Positions 27,373-36,579 of a stretch of 64,000 nt of DNA are shown here, piece by piece. A model generated the notes under the pieces. That model did no database searches and had not been told where the DNA came from. It was given only the letters and a program-made list of their open reading frames with translations. The translations under genes were made by a program, and so were the position numbers. The DNA is from Spongiactinospora rosea (GTDB lineage: Bacteria > Actinomycetota > Actinomycetes > Streptosporangiales > Streptosporangiaceae). The DNA is taken from NCBI RefSeq assembly GCF_003315795.1, contig NZ_QMEY01000002.1:682001-746000 (forward strand). Reading direction: 5' to 3'. Position 1 is the first letter of the stretch. Every line of letters starts with the position of its first letter.

Positions 27373-28724
27373 ACCGCGGCCAGCTCGGCGATCACCTCGG
27401 CGAACAGCTCGCCGTGCCGTACCACGTCGGCCTCCTCGCTCAGCGGCGAGAACAGCGCCGCCCCGCTCATGCCGTTCAGCACGATCCCCCGGTTGGCCAG
27501 GAACAGCCACAGCGCCGCCCGCAGCGACCCGCCCGGCTTGGGGTAGAGCGACCCGGCGTTGCGCGGCGGCTCCGGCATGAACGCGTAGGAGACCCGGGCT
27601 CCGAGGCGGCCCACGTGCCAGGGCAGCCCGTGCCGCTCGATGACCGCGGCCACGTCGCCGGCGTAGCGTTCGGCGAGGCGGTTCATGTGCGCGTACGCCT
27701 TGTCCGTCATGACCTCGCCGAGCACCGTCCGCATGGCCCGCACCGCGAGCGCCCCGCCCGCGAGCGTGCTGCCGAGCCCGCCGTCACCGTGCTCGGTGTA
27801 CCGCGCCGCGACCGCGGCGACCTCCTCCGACATGCCGTACACGCCCGCCGGAATCCCCGCGGCCACGAACTTGCCCATCGCGATGAGGTCCGGTTCGAGC
27901 CCCAGTTCACGGACGCACCCGCCGGGCCCGGCCGGGATGGTCTGGGTCTCGTCGAACAGCAGCAGCGTGCCCGCCTCGCGGGTGAGCGAGCGCAGCGCCG
28001 CGTGGAACCCGGGCTCGGGCCGGATCACCGCGCCGCCGTTGGTCATCACCGGTTCGGCGAGCACCGCCGCGATGTCGCCGCCGGCGAGCGCCCGCTCCAG
28101 CGCCGGCACGTCGTTGAACTCCACGACCTCGGTGGTCCGCCGCACGTCGATGCCGCCCATGTCCACCCCGGGCTCGGGGGCGACGCCGTCGGCGGTCAGC
28201 ACCACGTACGTCGGCTCCAGCGCCCCGTGGTAGGCCCGGTTGAACACCAGGATCTTCTCCCGGCCGGTCGCCACCCGGGCCAGGACCAGCGCGAACCGGT
28301 TGGCGTCCGTGCCCGACACCGCGAACTGCCAGTACGGCAGGCCGAACCGGCGGCTCAGCTCCTCGGTCACCCACACGTGGTCCTCGCCCGGCCACATGGT
28401 GATCGTGCCCCGGCCGAGCTGGTCGCGCAGCGCCTCGACCACGGCCGGGTGGGTGTGCCCCCACAGCGCGGCCGTGGCGGCGAGCCCGAAGTCGGCGTAG
28501 ACGTGCCCGTCGGTGTCGTGCAGCCGTACGCCCTCGGCGCGCTCGACCACCAGCGGCACCGGCGGCGGGAACTGCCTGACCCAGTGGTGCGGCGTGCCGT
28601 GCACCTGCGAGGCGCGGGCCCGCTCGTGCAGGGCCGCCGCCTTCGGCCGGCCCTCGATCCAGGCGGCGCGCTCGCGTTCCAGCAGGCGGGCCAGGCGGTC
28701 CTCGTCGATTCCGGGCGTCGTCAT
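27369..28724 (-). CDS. Class III PLP aminotransferase (glutamate-1-semialdehyde aminomutase-like)
   Basis: 451 residues, fold-type I. PLP Lys285 is in AMGKFVAAGIPAG, Asp258 in LLFDETQT, and SGTDANRFALVLAR (137-150) matches the phosphate/substrate segment of GSA-like enzymes. It is probably not the haem-pathway HemL, because it sits in a catabolic operon with ATGA overlaps on both sides. It would convert an amino group of the pathway intermediate to a carbonyl, or shift it. Confidence 0.85.
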   Translation of the reverse strand: MTTPGIDEDRLARLLERERAAWIEGRPKAAALHERARASQVHGTPHHWVRQFPPPVPLVVERAEGVRLHDTDGHVYADFGLAATAALWGHTHPAVVEALRDQLGRGTITMWPGEDHVWVTEELSRRFGLPYWQFAVSGTDANRFALVLARVATGREKILVFNRAYHGALEPTYVVLTADGVAPEPGVDMGGIDVRRTTEVVEFNDVPALERALAGGDIAAVLAEPVMTNGGAVIRPEPGFHAALRSLTREAGTLLLFDETQTIPAGPGGCVRELGLEPDLIAMGKFVAAGIPAGVYGMSEEVAAVAARYTEHGDGGLGSTLAGGALAVRAMRTVLGEVMTDKAYAHMNRLAERYAGDVAAVIERHGLPWHVGRLGARVSYAFMPEPPRNAGSLYPKPGGSLRAALWLFLANRGIVLNGMSGAALFSPLSEEADVVRHGELFAEVIAELAAV

Positions 28725-30940
28725 CGCTGCTCCTGCGGGCGATCGAGGGGGGCGGGGTCGAGGAAGCGGCGCAGCACGTTGCCGGTGACCTGGGCGACCG
28801 GATTGACGTACTTGTCCAGGCCCAGCGCGGTGCACCAGGCGATCGAGCCGGTGCTGAACACCGCTCCCCCGAAGGGGTACTCGAAGAGCACCATGTCGGC
28901 GCGGACCCGTGGCTCCACGCTGGCGCTCTGCCGGGAGTTCGCGGTCAGCACCTCCTCGATGGCGTGCTGGAAGTTGTCGGGGAAGCCGTCGGCGGTGGCC
29001 AGCACCAGCGTGTGCGGCGGGGTGCCGAGCTCGGGGTCGGCCCGGTCGATCTCCATGCCCGCCGCGCCGTGCCCGACCAGGGCGTCCGCGTCGATCGGCC
29101 CGTCCACCCCGGCCAGGGCGAATGCGGCCCGCTCGTCGCGGGAGCCGGGGGCGGCGTGGTACGGGCGGCCGTGCCCGCGCCCGCCCTGGGAGGCGAACCC
29201 GACGCCGACGTGCCGCTGCGGGGCCCGGCCGCGGTGCCGCCACAGGCCCCCGGCCTCGCCCGTGGTGCTCAGGTGGGTCTCGCCCGGCGGGACCTCCCAG
29301 CCCCGGGTGCCGGTGTGGCCGCGCCGGATCTCGATGACGTGCGGCTGGTCCGGGGCGACGCCGGTCACCCAGTAGAACCCGTTCCCGCCGAGGTACATCA
29401 TCCGGCCGCCCGCCGCGAGGTAGGACTCGTGGGCGTCCAGCATGGCCCCGGTGTAGTACTCCGGGTGCGACCCGGTGAGCACCACGTCGTACTCCGACAG
29501 CGCGGCCACGCCCTCGGTGTGCAGGTCGTCGTCGCAGACGATGTCGTAACCGATGCCCTCGTGCTCCAGCCAGTCGATCAGGCACAGGTCGGCGCTGAGG
29601 TTCCACAGGCCGAACGGACCCGCGTAGTTGGGGGTGAGCGTGGTGAGCGGGCGCAGCCGCGAGGCGTAGTAGCAGCCGCTGCCGTCCCGGTGCAGGTCGT
29701 ACAGGCTGCACATCTTGTACTCGGCGGCCCACACATGCTGTGGCGTCACCGGGTAGTCCAGGCCCTCGGGGCCGACCTTCTCGATGCTGCTGTGCGAGCC
29801 CGCGTACGCGAGGTAGGTGAAGGTCGGGATGAGGACGGCGACGCGCGCGGTGGTGGTGCCGCGGGCCGGGCGTACGAAGAACGGTATGCGCAGTTCGTCC
29901 TCGCCCGCGCGCAGCCGGAAGGCGTAGACGCCGCTGCGCAGCGCGGCGGGCAGGCGCAGCACGACCGAGGGGTCCCAGCCCGCGTCGGAAAGGTCGTCGT
30001 CGTGGAAGTGCAGCGCGTCGTACTCGGCGGGGGCGAGCCGGAAGTCGATCTCGCCGCCGGTCCAGTTCGCGCCGGGCACGCCGCGCGAGGGGGTGTTGAC
30101 GGCCTCGGCGTGCAGCGCGTGCGGCCCGTCGTCGGGCACGCGGGTGCCGTGCGGGCTCTGCCCCGGCCGCCAGCGGACCAACTCGGGCAGCCCGAACCGC
30201 TCGGGGTCGGCCGTGGCCAGGGCCTCCGGGGTGGCCGCGCCCGCGTACAGGGCGGGGCGGTCGATCCGGCCGTTGAAGTGCGCCGCGGCGCGGTCGTCGA
30301 ACTGCGCCTCGGCCCGCCCGCCGCCGCGCCAGGCCGCCACCAGCGGCTCAACGCCCACGGCGGCGTACTCCACCGGCCCTTCGTGCCGGGCCGAAGCCCG
30401 CCAGGACCCGACCGGCCACTCCGGCGCCGGGACCTGGGTCAGGGTGACGCCGTCCGGGCCGAACGCGGCGGCGACGAACGTCCACCGGCCCACCGGGACC
30501 GGCCGGTCGGTCACCGCGACCGGCGCGTCACCGGAACCGGCCCAGACCGCGAGGTGGTCGTCGCCGGTCAGGCCGAGCGCCCAGCCGCGCCGCTCGCCGA
30601 GGTCCCTGCGGGCCACGATCGCGCGCGGCTCGCCGCTCGCGGGCATGGTCGGCATGATCCATGCGGTGACGGTGAACGCGTCCACGTCCAGCGCCGGGTG
30701 CGCGGGCGCACGCAGGTACGAACCGGACGCCACCGGCTGCACGCGTCCCTTCCGGGCGCCGATCGGCAGGTCCACGACCTCCTGACGGACGCCGGGCCCG
30801 CGCGCGTCCTCCGCGCCATGGATCAGGCGCAGCAGTTCCACCTCGTAGTCGGCGGTGGCGCTGACCATGAGCCGGATCTCCTCGCCCGCCGCGACGCTGA
30901 GCCGATCGACGTAGCCCAGGAGTACAGGGCCGGCGCTCAT
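28721..30940 (-). CDS. N,N-dimethylformamidase large-subunit-like protein
   Basis: 739 residues, near the usual length of the DMFase beta subunit (~760). An N-terminal beta region and a LamG-like domain (~95-235, FTVTAWIMPTMPASGEPRAI) are followed by the DMFase core (~290-720) with VAVLIPTFTYLAYAGSHSS, YDIVCDDDLHTEGV and GSHPEYYTGAMLDAHESYLA. In the characterised enzyme the mononuclear iron is held by two Tyr and a Glu, and candidates occur in these blocks. No separate small (alpha) subunit gene is present here. It probably hydrolyses an amide bond, though not necessarily of dimethylformamide. It is translationally coupled to neighbours on both sides. Confidence 0.82.
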   Translation of the reverse strand: MSAGPVLLGYVDRLSVAAGEEIRLMVSATADYEVELLRLIHGAEDARGPGVRQEVVDLPIGARKGRVQPVASGSYLRAPAHPALDVDAFTVTAWIMPTMPASGEPRAIVARRDLGERRGWALGLTGDDHLAVWAGSGDAPVAVTDRPVPVGRWTFVAAAFGPDGVTLTQVPAPEWPVGSWRASARHEGPVEYAAVGVEPLVAAWRGGGRAEAQFDDRAAAHFNGRIDRPALYAGAATPEALATADPERFGLPELVRWRPGQSPHGTRVPDDGPHALHAEAVNTPSRGVPGANWTGGEIDFRLAPAEYDALHFHDDDLSDAGWDPSVVLRLPAALRSGVYAFRLRAGEDELRIPFFVRPARGTTTARVAVLIPTFTYLAYAGSHSSIEKVGPEGLDYPVTPQHVWAAEYKMCSLYDLHRDGSGCYYASRLRPLTTLTPNYAGPFGLWNLSADLCLIDWLEHEGIGYDIVCDDDLHTEGVAALSEYDVVLTGSHPEYYTGAMLDAHESYLAAGGRMMYLGGNGFYWVTGVAPDQPHVIEIRRGHTGTRGWEVPPGETHLSTTGEAGGLWRHRGRAPQRHVGVGFASQGGRGHGRPYHAAPGSRDERAAFALAGVDGPIDADALVGHGAAGMEIDRADPELGTPPHTLVLATADGFPDNFQHAIEEVLTANSRQSASVEPRVRADMVLFEYPFGGAVFSTGSIAWCTALGLDKYVNPVAQVTGNVLRRFLDPAPLDRPQEQR

Positions 30941-31890
30941 CCGCGCCGCGCCTTGGCGAAGGACGCGACCACCTCGGCGAAGGCCGCCGCCTGCTCCATC
31001 CGGTCGTACATGGGATAGAGGATCAGTTCGCGCACCCCCGCGTCGGCGAGTTCGGTCAGCCGCTCGGCGCAGTGCTCCGGCGGGCCGAACACCGCGACCC
31101 GGTCGGCCATGCCGTCCGCGTCGTACACCGGGTTGCCGCCGAACGACCGCTGGAACACCGGCACCAGCTTCTCCCGCGCCCGCTCCACGGTGTCCTCCAC
31201 CGCGATGTAGACGCTCTTGGAGATCGTGAAGCTCGCGGGGTCGCGGCCCTGCTCGTCAAGGGCCCGCCGGATGATGGCGAGCTGGTCCATGAAGTCGGCG
31301 TTGGCGGCGGGGGCGGCGCCGGTCCAGCCGTCGGCGATCCGCACGGCCCGGCGCAGCGCCTGCTCGGCCCGCGCCCCGATCCAGATCGGCGGCCCCGGCT
31401 TCTGCACCGGCTTGGGCTGGGAGCGGACGCCGGTGAAGGAGTACAGCTCGCCGTCGTACCCGGCCTCCTCCTGGCTCCACAGCGCGCGCATCACGCCGAT
31501 GCCCTCCACCATGCGCCGCACGGGCCGGTCCATCGGGATGCCGAGGGAGGTCAGGGCCTCGCGGTGGTAGGCGTTGCCGACGCCGAGGCCGACGATGAGC
31601 CGGCCGCGGGAGAGCTGGTCGATGGTGGCCAGCTCACGGGCGGCGACGGCGGGGTTGCGCCGGCCGGAGTACAGCACGCCGATGCCCAGCCGCAGCCGCT
31701 CGGTCACCGCCGCCAGGTAGGACAGCACGTGCAGACCGTCCAGGGAGTAGTTGGCGGCGTTCACCGTGTCCTGCGTCCACAGGCCGGTGAAGCCGAGTCG
31801 TTCGGCCTGCTGGGCGAACGGTACGAGCAGATCCGGGTCGTTCGGCGCGCCCAGGGAGAATCCGACGTCGTCGCCCGGTGTCGAGGTCAT
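30937..31890 (-). CDS. LLM-class flavin-dependent oxidoreductase (luciferase-like)
   Basis: 317 residues, TIM-barrel flavoprotein of the F420/FMN luciferase-like family. ERLGFTGLWTQDTVN at the start, LRLGIGVLYSGRRNPAV and GRLIVGLGVGNAY in the first half, and PPIWIGARAEQALRRAVRIADGW in the middle are typical. I prefer ATG 31890 (GGGAGGG seven bases upstream) over the GTG two codons earlier. The stop overlaps the DMFase-like start. It is likely a monooxygenase or dehydrogenase acting before amide cleavage; the cofactor (F420 or FMN) is undetermined. Confidence 0.88.
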   Translation of the reverse strand: MTSTPGDDVGFSLGAPNDPDLLVPFAQQAERLGFTGLWTQDTVNAANYSLDGLHVLSYLAAVTERLRLGIGVLYSGRRNPAVAARELATIDQLSRGRLIVGLGVGNAYHREALTSLGIPMDRPVRRMVEGIGVMRALWSQEEAGYDGELYSFTGVRSQPKPVQKPGPPIWIGARAEQALRRAVRIADGWTGAAPAANADFMDQLAIIRRALDEQGRDPASFTISKSVYIAVEDTVERAREKLVPVFQRSFGGNPVYDADGMADRVAVFGPPEHCAERLTELADAGVRELILYPMYDRMEQAAAFAEVVASFAKARRG

Positions 31891-31912
31891 GCCCACGCCC
31901 TCCCCGGCCCGG

Positions 31913-32224
31913 CTAGAGGATCTCGCGGCCGTAGATCGCGATGGAGGAGTCGCGCTCGGCGTACTTGCGGAAGCCCTCCACGACCGCTTCCATGGCCGGC
32001 TGCTTCAGCACCTCTTCCCAGGCGTCCCAGGAGTCGGCCTCGATGTCCTCGACGACGTCCCAGGGGGACTCCTTGCCGCGCGCGCCGTCCAGCAGGAAGA
32101 CGCGGAAGCTCTGCACGCCCTTCTGCTTGCTGGTGATCGCCTGATCGACGGTCTTGGACCACTCGATGTACTCCTCGGGCGACACTCCGGGCTTCAGCTT
32201 GTAGAGGACGTAGATCTTCTGCAC
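31913..32224 (-). CDS. Small HapK/REDY-like protein (alpha/beta-barrel dimer fold)
   Basis: About 103 residues from GTG 32224, which has GGAG upstream; a longer in-frame start adds 17 residues with no similarity. QKIYVLYKLKPGVSPEEYIEW opens a ferredoxin-like fold as in HapK/REDY and EthD-type small proteins. DSWDAWEEVLKQPAMEAVVEGF is the usual second half. It is the first gene of the leftward operon, 22 bases before the LLM gene. Such proteins often bind or protect aromatic or carbonyl intermediates; a role as helper for the LLM or DMFase-like enzyme is inference. Confidence 0.75.
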   Translation of the reverse strand: MQKIYVLYKLKPGVSPEEYIEWSKTVDQAITSKQKGVQSFRVFLLDGARGKESPWDVVEDIEADSWDAWEEVLKQPAMEAVVEGFRKYAERDSSIAIYGREIL

Positions 32225-32326
32225 GTCGGAACTCCGATCACTGTGGGAACCGGTCGCGGTGACGATCCGTGACACACGGCGTCACACGGGAGCGGATTCG
32301 AGTATGTGAGCGACCTGTTGTGGATG

Positions 32327-32830
32327 TCAACACCCGAGACCGAGCCTCCGCTCCAGCAGCACGGCGGTCCACCGCTCGTTCAGCTTCTGCCGTCCGACCT
32401 CGCTGAAGCCGAGGTCCACGTAGTACTGGCGCAGGCGGGGGTTGTTCGCCACGCAGTCCAGGCGGACCATGCGGGCCCCTTTCTCCCTGGCCCGGCAGGC
32501 CACCCAGGAGAGGATCCGGGCCCCCACTCCGGCCCCCGCGAAGGCGCGGTCGGCCATCAGCCCGTGGACGTACGCGGCGAACGCGTCCCGCTCCCGCCAC
32601 ACCCGCGGATCGGACCAGACCAGCCGGAACGCCCCGGCCAGCCGGCCGTCCCCTGCCCGCGCCACGTACCATTCATGCGTGGCTATTTGTGCCTCTACCT
32701 GCGCAGACGTCAGAAGTCCCGGCGGCCACTGCCAAATGCCCTGCCCGGCCAGCCATTCCTCCGCGGCCCTGCGCATGCCGACGATCCCGGGCGCGTCCTC
32801 CGCCGCCGCCCGTTCGATCTCCATCTCCAT
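32327..32830 (-). CDS. GNAT-family N-acetyltransferase
   Basis: 167 residues. ADRAFAGAGVGARILSWVACRAREKG holds the acetyl-CoA-binding turn (degenerate G-x-G-x-G/A) and CVANNPRLRQYYVDLGFSEVG is the common C-terminal motif. The start is one of two nearby ATGs (32830, 32824). It diverges from the ABC transporter operon with only 88 bases between, and is transcribed toward the catabolic operon, about 100 bases away, so it might be part of that transcript. The acceptor substrate is unknown. Confidence 0.85.
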   Translation of the reverse strand: MEMEIERAAAEDAPGIVGMRRAAEEWLAGQGIWQWPPGLLTSAQVEAQIATHEWYVARAGDGRLAGAFRLVWSDPRVWRERDAFAAYVHGLMADRAFAGAGVGARILSWVACRAREKGARMVRLDCVANNPRLRQYYVDLGFSEVGRQKLNERWTAVLLERRLGLGC

Positions 32831-32854
32831 GCAGCCGAACCGTATCCCCAAAGG

Positions 32855-32885
32855 TGTTGACAGTAACAACAGAGAGGGCCATTCT
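32855..32885 (+). promoter_or_regulatory. Putative promoter and dyad for the dpp-type operon
   Basis: TTGACA (32857-32862) is followed after 17 bases by CATTCT (32880-32885), a plausible housekeeping promoter. The dyad TGTTG-N7-CAACA (32855-32871) overlaps the -35, where a repressor could act. Confidence 0.5.
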
Positions 32886-32918
32886 CCTGAACTACCGGGT
32901 GGCAGGAGGTGACCAGAC

Positions 32919-33896
32919 TTGGACGGACGCTTCTCGGGCTCCCGGCGGCTATGGCTAGCACGCAGACTGCTGCTGGGCGCCGCCGTCGTGCTGCTGGTAT
33001 CGGTGCTGGTGTTCGCCGCGACGCAGATTCTGCCCGGCGACCCCGCGCGGGCGGTACTAGGGCACGACGCGACTCCTGAAAGCGTGGCCGCCCTACGGGC
33101 CGAACTCGGCCTGGACCGGCCGATCATCTCCCAGTACCTGAGCTGGCTGGGCCACATCGTGACCGGCGATCTCGGCCAGTCACTGGTGACCAGGGAGCCG
33201 GTGGCCGGGCTGATCGGCGACCGGGCGATCAACTCGGCCGTGCTGGTCGTCCTGTCCGCCGCCATCGTCGTGCCGCTGTCGGTGTTCGTCGGCGCGCTGG
33301 CCGGGCGGCGCAGGGACCGCAGGTTCGACAAGGCGATGCTCGTCGTCACGCTCGGGCTCACCGCGCTGCCCGAGGCCATCATCGCCCTGCTGCTCGTCAT
33401 CCTCTTCTCCACCTCGGTGCTGCGACTGCTCCCTGGGACCGTTCTACTAGGTCCGGGTCAGAACCCGCTCGGGCAGCCCGCCCAACTCGTGCTGCCGGTG
33501 GCCGCGCTGGTGCTCGGCGTGCTGCCGTACCTGTCCCGGCTGGTGCGCGGTTCGGTGATCGACGTGTACGAGTCGGAGTACGTGCGGATCGCCCGGCTGA
33601 AGGGCGTTCCCGAGCGGGTGGTGCTGCGCAGGCACGTACTGAGCAACGCGCTGGTGCCCGCGATCCAGGGCACCGCGCTCGCGCTGGCGTACCTGACCGG
33701 CGGCGTCGTGGTCGTCGAGCAGGTCTTCAACTATCCGGGGCTCGGCACCACCTTGGTGGACGCCGTGAACAACCGGGACTTCCCGGTCATCCAGATGGTG
33801 TGCCTGGTGTTCGCGGCCTGTTACGTGATCTTCAACCTTCTCGGAGACGTGTTGACGGTGTACGTCACGCCCCGCCTCAGAACGGCCGGCCAGTGA
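32919..33896 (+). CDS. Dipeptide/oligopeptide-type ABC permease (DppB-like)
   Basis: 325 residues, about six membrane helices. The N-terminal FAATQILPGDPARAVLG segment and the EAA loop (EYVRIARLKGVPERVVLRRHVLSNAL) are diagnostic of the DppB subfamily. It appears to start at TTG 32919, with AGGAGGTGA eight bases upstream and a typical basic start. First gene of a coupled four-gene uptake operon. Confidence 0.9.
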   Translation: MDGRFSGSRRLWLARRLLLGAAVVLLVSVLVFAATQILPGDPARAVLGHDATPESVAALRAELGLDRPIISQYLSWLGHIVTGDLGQSLVTREPVAGLIGDRAINSAVLVVLSAAIVVPLSVFVGALAGRRRDRRFDKAMLVVTLGLTALPEAIIALLLVILFSTSVLRLLPGTVLLGPGQNPLGQPAQLVLPVAALVLGVLPYLSRLVRGSVIDVYESEYVRIARLKGVPERVVLRRHVLSNALVPAIQGTALALAYLTGGVVVVEQVFNYPGLGTTLVDAVNNRDFPVIQMVCLVFAACYVIFNLLGDVLTVYVTPRLRTAGQ

Positions 33897-34759
33897 ACAC
33901 GGCACTGCTCCGGCGCTGCCTGCGCGAACCACGGATGCGCATCGGGCTGGTGCTGACCGGCCTGATCCTGCTGATCATCGCGATCGGGCCGCTGCTCGCG
34001 CCGCACTCGTACAGCGCCATCGTGGGCGCCCCGTACCAGCCGCCGTCCTCCCTCGCCCTGCTCGGCACCGACTACCTCGGCGAGGACGTGCTGTCACGGG
34101 TGCTCGAAGGCGGGCGCAGCATCGTGTGGGTGTCGTTCGTCGGCACGCTGCTCGGCGTCGGCGTCGGCTCGGCGATCGGCATGACCGCCGCCTACAGCGG
34201 CGGCGCGGTGGACGAGATCCTGATGCGGGCCATGGACGTGCTGCGCGCCTTCCCCCCGATGGTGCTGATCCTGCTGCTGGTCTCGATGGCCCAGGCCGAA
34301 CTGGCGCTGATGCCGCTGATCGTGGCCATCGCCTGGGTGCCGCAGGTCGCCCGGGTCGCGTACGGCGCGGCCAAGGAGGTCGTCGCCCGCGAGTTCGTGG
34401 AGTCGGCGGAGACCCTGGGCGCGTCCCGGCTGCGGATCGTGCGCCGCGAGGTGCTGCCCAACGTGATGACCCCGCTGATGGTCGAGTTCGGGCTCCGGCT
34501 GACCTGGTCCATCGGCATCGTGACCACGATGAGCTTCCTGGGCGTCGGCCTCCAGCCGCCCGCCGCCGACTGGGGCCTGATGATCCGGGAGAACTACCAG
34601 GGCCTCGCGCTGCAACCGTGGGGCGTCGTGGTCCCCGCGCTGTGCGTCGCGGCCTTCACGTTCGGCACCAACCTGATGGCCGAGGGCTTCGCGCGTACCG
34701 TGGCACGGGTCTCACCGGCCGAGACGGCCAAAGAGGCGCCCAAGGAGGTGACCGTGTGA
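33893..34759 (+). CDS. Dipeptide/oligopeptide-type ABC permease (DppC-like)
   Basis: 288 residues, GTG start overlapping the DppB-like stop (GTGA). The N-terminal LREPRMRIGLVLTGLILL helix precedes a short external segment with LLGTDYLGEDVLSRVLEGGR, typical of DppC. The EAA loop reads EFVESAETLGASRLRIVRREVLPN. It forms the heterodimeric channel with the preceding protein. Confidence 0.9.
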   Translation: MNTALLRRCLREPRMRIGLVLTGLILLIIAIGPLLAPHSYSAIVGAPYQPPSSLALLGTDYLGEDVLSRVLEGGRSIVWVSFVGTLLGVGVGSAIGMTAAYSGGAVDEILMRAMDVLRAFPPMVLILLLVSMAQAELALMPLIVAIAWVPQVARVAYGAAKEVVAREFVESAETLGASRLRIVRREVLPNVMTPLMVEFGLRLTWSIGIVTTMSFLGVGLQPPAADWGLMIRENYQGLALQPWGVVVPALCVAAFTFGTNLMAEGFARTVARVSPAETAKEAPKEVTV

Positions 34760-36579
34760 CCGCCGTAACGGTGAAGGGCCTGCGCGTCGATCTGGACGGG
34801 CGCGGCGTGGACGTCGTGGATCTCATCGACTTCGAGATCGCCGCGGGCGAGGTGCTGGGGCTGGTCGGCGAGTCCGGCTCGGGCAAGACGACCGCGGGGG
34901 TCACGCTGCTCGGCGACGCCCGGCGGGGCGCGAGCATCGCCGGCGGCAGCATCGTGCTGGACGGCCGGGAGGTCGTCGGGCTCGGCCCGGGGCAGCTCGC
35001 CAAGCTGCGCGGCAGCTCGGTCGCGTACGTGCCGCAGGACCCGGCCATGGCGCTGAACCCCGCGCTGCGGCTGCGCCGCCAGTTGGACGAGCTGTTCGAG
35101 TTCCACCGGCCGGACATGCCCGAACCCGACCGGGACGCACGCATCAAGGCCACCATGCGCGAGGTCGGCCTGGACGACAGCGACGCCTTCCTGGCCCGCT
35201 TCCCCCACCAGCTCTCCGGCGGCCAGCAGCAGCGCGTGACGCTGGCCCTGGCGTTCCTGCTGCGGCCCCGGGTGATCGTGCTGGACGAGCCGACCACCGG
35301 GCTCGACGTCACCACCCAGGCCCGGGTCCTCGCCACCGTGCGCGACCTGTGCGCCTCCCACCAGGTCGCCGCGCTCTACGTCACGCACGACATGGCGGTG
35401 GTCGCCGGGCTCGCGCACCGCGTCATGGTCATGTACGCCGGGCGGATCGTCGAGACCGGCCCGAGTGCCACGATCTTCGGCGCGCCCGTCCACCCCTACA
35501 CCCGCGCCCTGATCGCGGCGGTCCCCCAGGTCTCCGAACGCCGCGAGCTGACCGCCATCCCCGGTGACACCCCGATGCCCGGACGGCGGCCCGGCGGCTG
35601 CGCGTTCCACCCCCGGTGCAAGCACGCCGACCCCGCCTGCGCCACCACCGTCCCCGAGCCCGTCGAGATCGCCCCCGGGCACATCGCCCGCTGCCTGCAC
35701 GCCACCCGGTTCGCGGCCGAGCCCGCCGCCCCGGCCCCCGCCCTGGCGGCCGGGCGTACCGGGGGGCGCGGCGAGGTCCTGCTGGAGGTCACCGGCGTGG
35801 ACGCCTTCCACGGGCGCAAGCAGGTGCTGCACGACGTGTCGCTGACGCTGGCCAGGGGCGAGTGCCTGGCCCTGGTGGGCGAGTCCGGGTCCGGCAAGAC
35901 CACGCTGGCCCGCTGCGTCATCGGGCTGCACAAGAACCACACCGGCACGATGACGTTCCGGGGCGCGCCGCTGGCGACCCGCACGCGGGATCGCTCGCGC
36001 GAGTCGCGCCGCGCGATCCAGTACATCTTCCAGAGCCCCTACAACTCGCTGAACCCGCGCCGCTCGATCGGCGAGACGCTGCGCGAGCCGCTGAAGGTGC
36101 TGTTCGGCATGTCCGCCACCAAGGCGGGCGCCGAGGTCTCCGACGTACTGGAACGCGTCTCGCTCTCACCCGCCGTGGCCACGTCCTACCCCGACCAGCT
36201 CTCCGGCGGCGAACGGCAGCGCGTGGCCATCGCGCGGGCCCTGGTCTGCCGCCCCGAGGTGCTGATCTGCGACGAGGTCACCTCGGCGCTGGACGTCTCG
36301 GTACAGGCGTCGATCGTGCGGCTGCTGCGCCGGCTGCAGGACGAGGAAGGGCTCGCCCTGCTGTTCGTGACGCACAACCTCGGACTCGTCCGCGCGGTGG
36401 CGGACCACGTCGTCGCCATGCGCGCCGGGCGGATCGTCGAGGGCGGGCCCGTCGATGACGTGCTCGACCGTCCTGGCGATCAGTTCACCAGGGATCTCAT
36501 CGCGGCGACGCCCGAACTGTCGGCCGCGCCTACCGGTGATCCGTCCCGACTCCCCCTGTCACTGGAGGACCCCACATGA
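34756..36579 (+). CDS. Fused dipeptide-type ABC ATPase (DppD-DppF in one chain)
   Basis: 607 residues containing two complete ATPase domains. Each has a Walker A GESGSGKTT (38-46 and ~375-383). Signatures are LSGGQQQR and LSGGERQR, and Walker B motifs are VIVLDEPTTGLD and VLICDEVTSALD. The first half ends with the cysteine-rich CAFHPRCKHADPAC cluster of the oligopeptide family. GTG start overlaps the permease stop. The other Dpp-type system in this window keeps these as two genes, so the two operons are not recent copies. Confidence 0.92.
   Translation: MTAVTVKGLRVDLDGRGVDVVDLIDFEIAAGEVLGLVGESGSGKTTAGVTLLGDARRGASIAGGSIVLDGREVVGLGPGQLAKLRGSSVAYVPQDPAMALNPALRLRRQLDELFEFHRPDMPEPDRDARIKATMREVGLDDSDAFLARFPHQLSGGQQQRVTLALAFLLRPRVIVLDEPTTGLDVTTQARVLATVRDLCASHQVAALYVTHDMAVVAGLAHRVMVMYAGRIVETGPSATIFGAPVHPYTRALIAAVPQVSERRELTAIPGDTPMPGRRPGGCAFHPRCKHADPACATTVPEPVEIAPGHIARCLHATRFAAEPAAPAPALAAGRTGGRGEVLLEVTGVDAFHGRKQVLHDVSLTLARGECLALVGESGSGKTTLARCVIGLHKNHTGTMTFRGAPLATRTRDRSRESRRAIQYIFQSPYNSLNPRRSIGETLREPLKVLFGMSATKAGAEVSDVLERVSLSPAVATSYPDQLSGGERQRVAIARALVCRPEVLICDEVTSALDVSVQASIVRLLRRLQDEEGLALLFVTHNLGLVRAVADHVVAMRAGRIVEGGPVDDVLDRPGDQFTRDLIAATPELSAAPTGDPSRLPLSLEDPT

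Noticed and set aside
27369..28724. Calling the class III aminotransferase HemL (glutamate-1-semialdehyde aminomutase).
   Set aside because: The operon context is catabolic and no other haem gene is present; motif similarity alone does not separate HemL from related catabolic enzymes.
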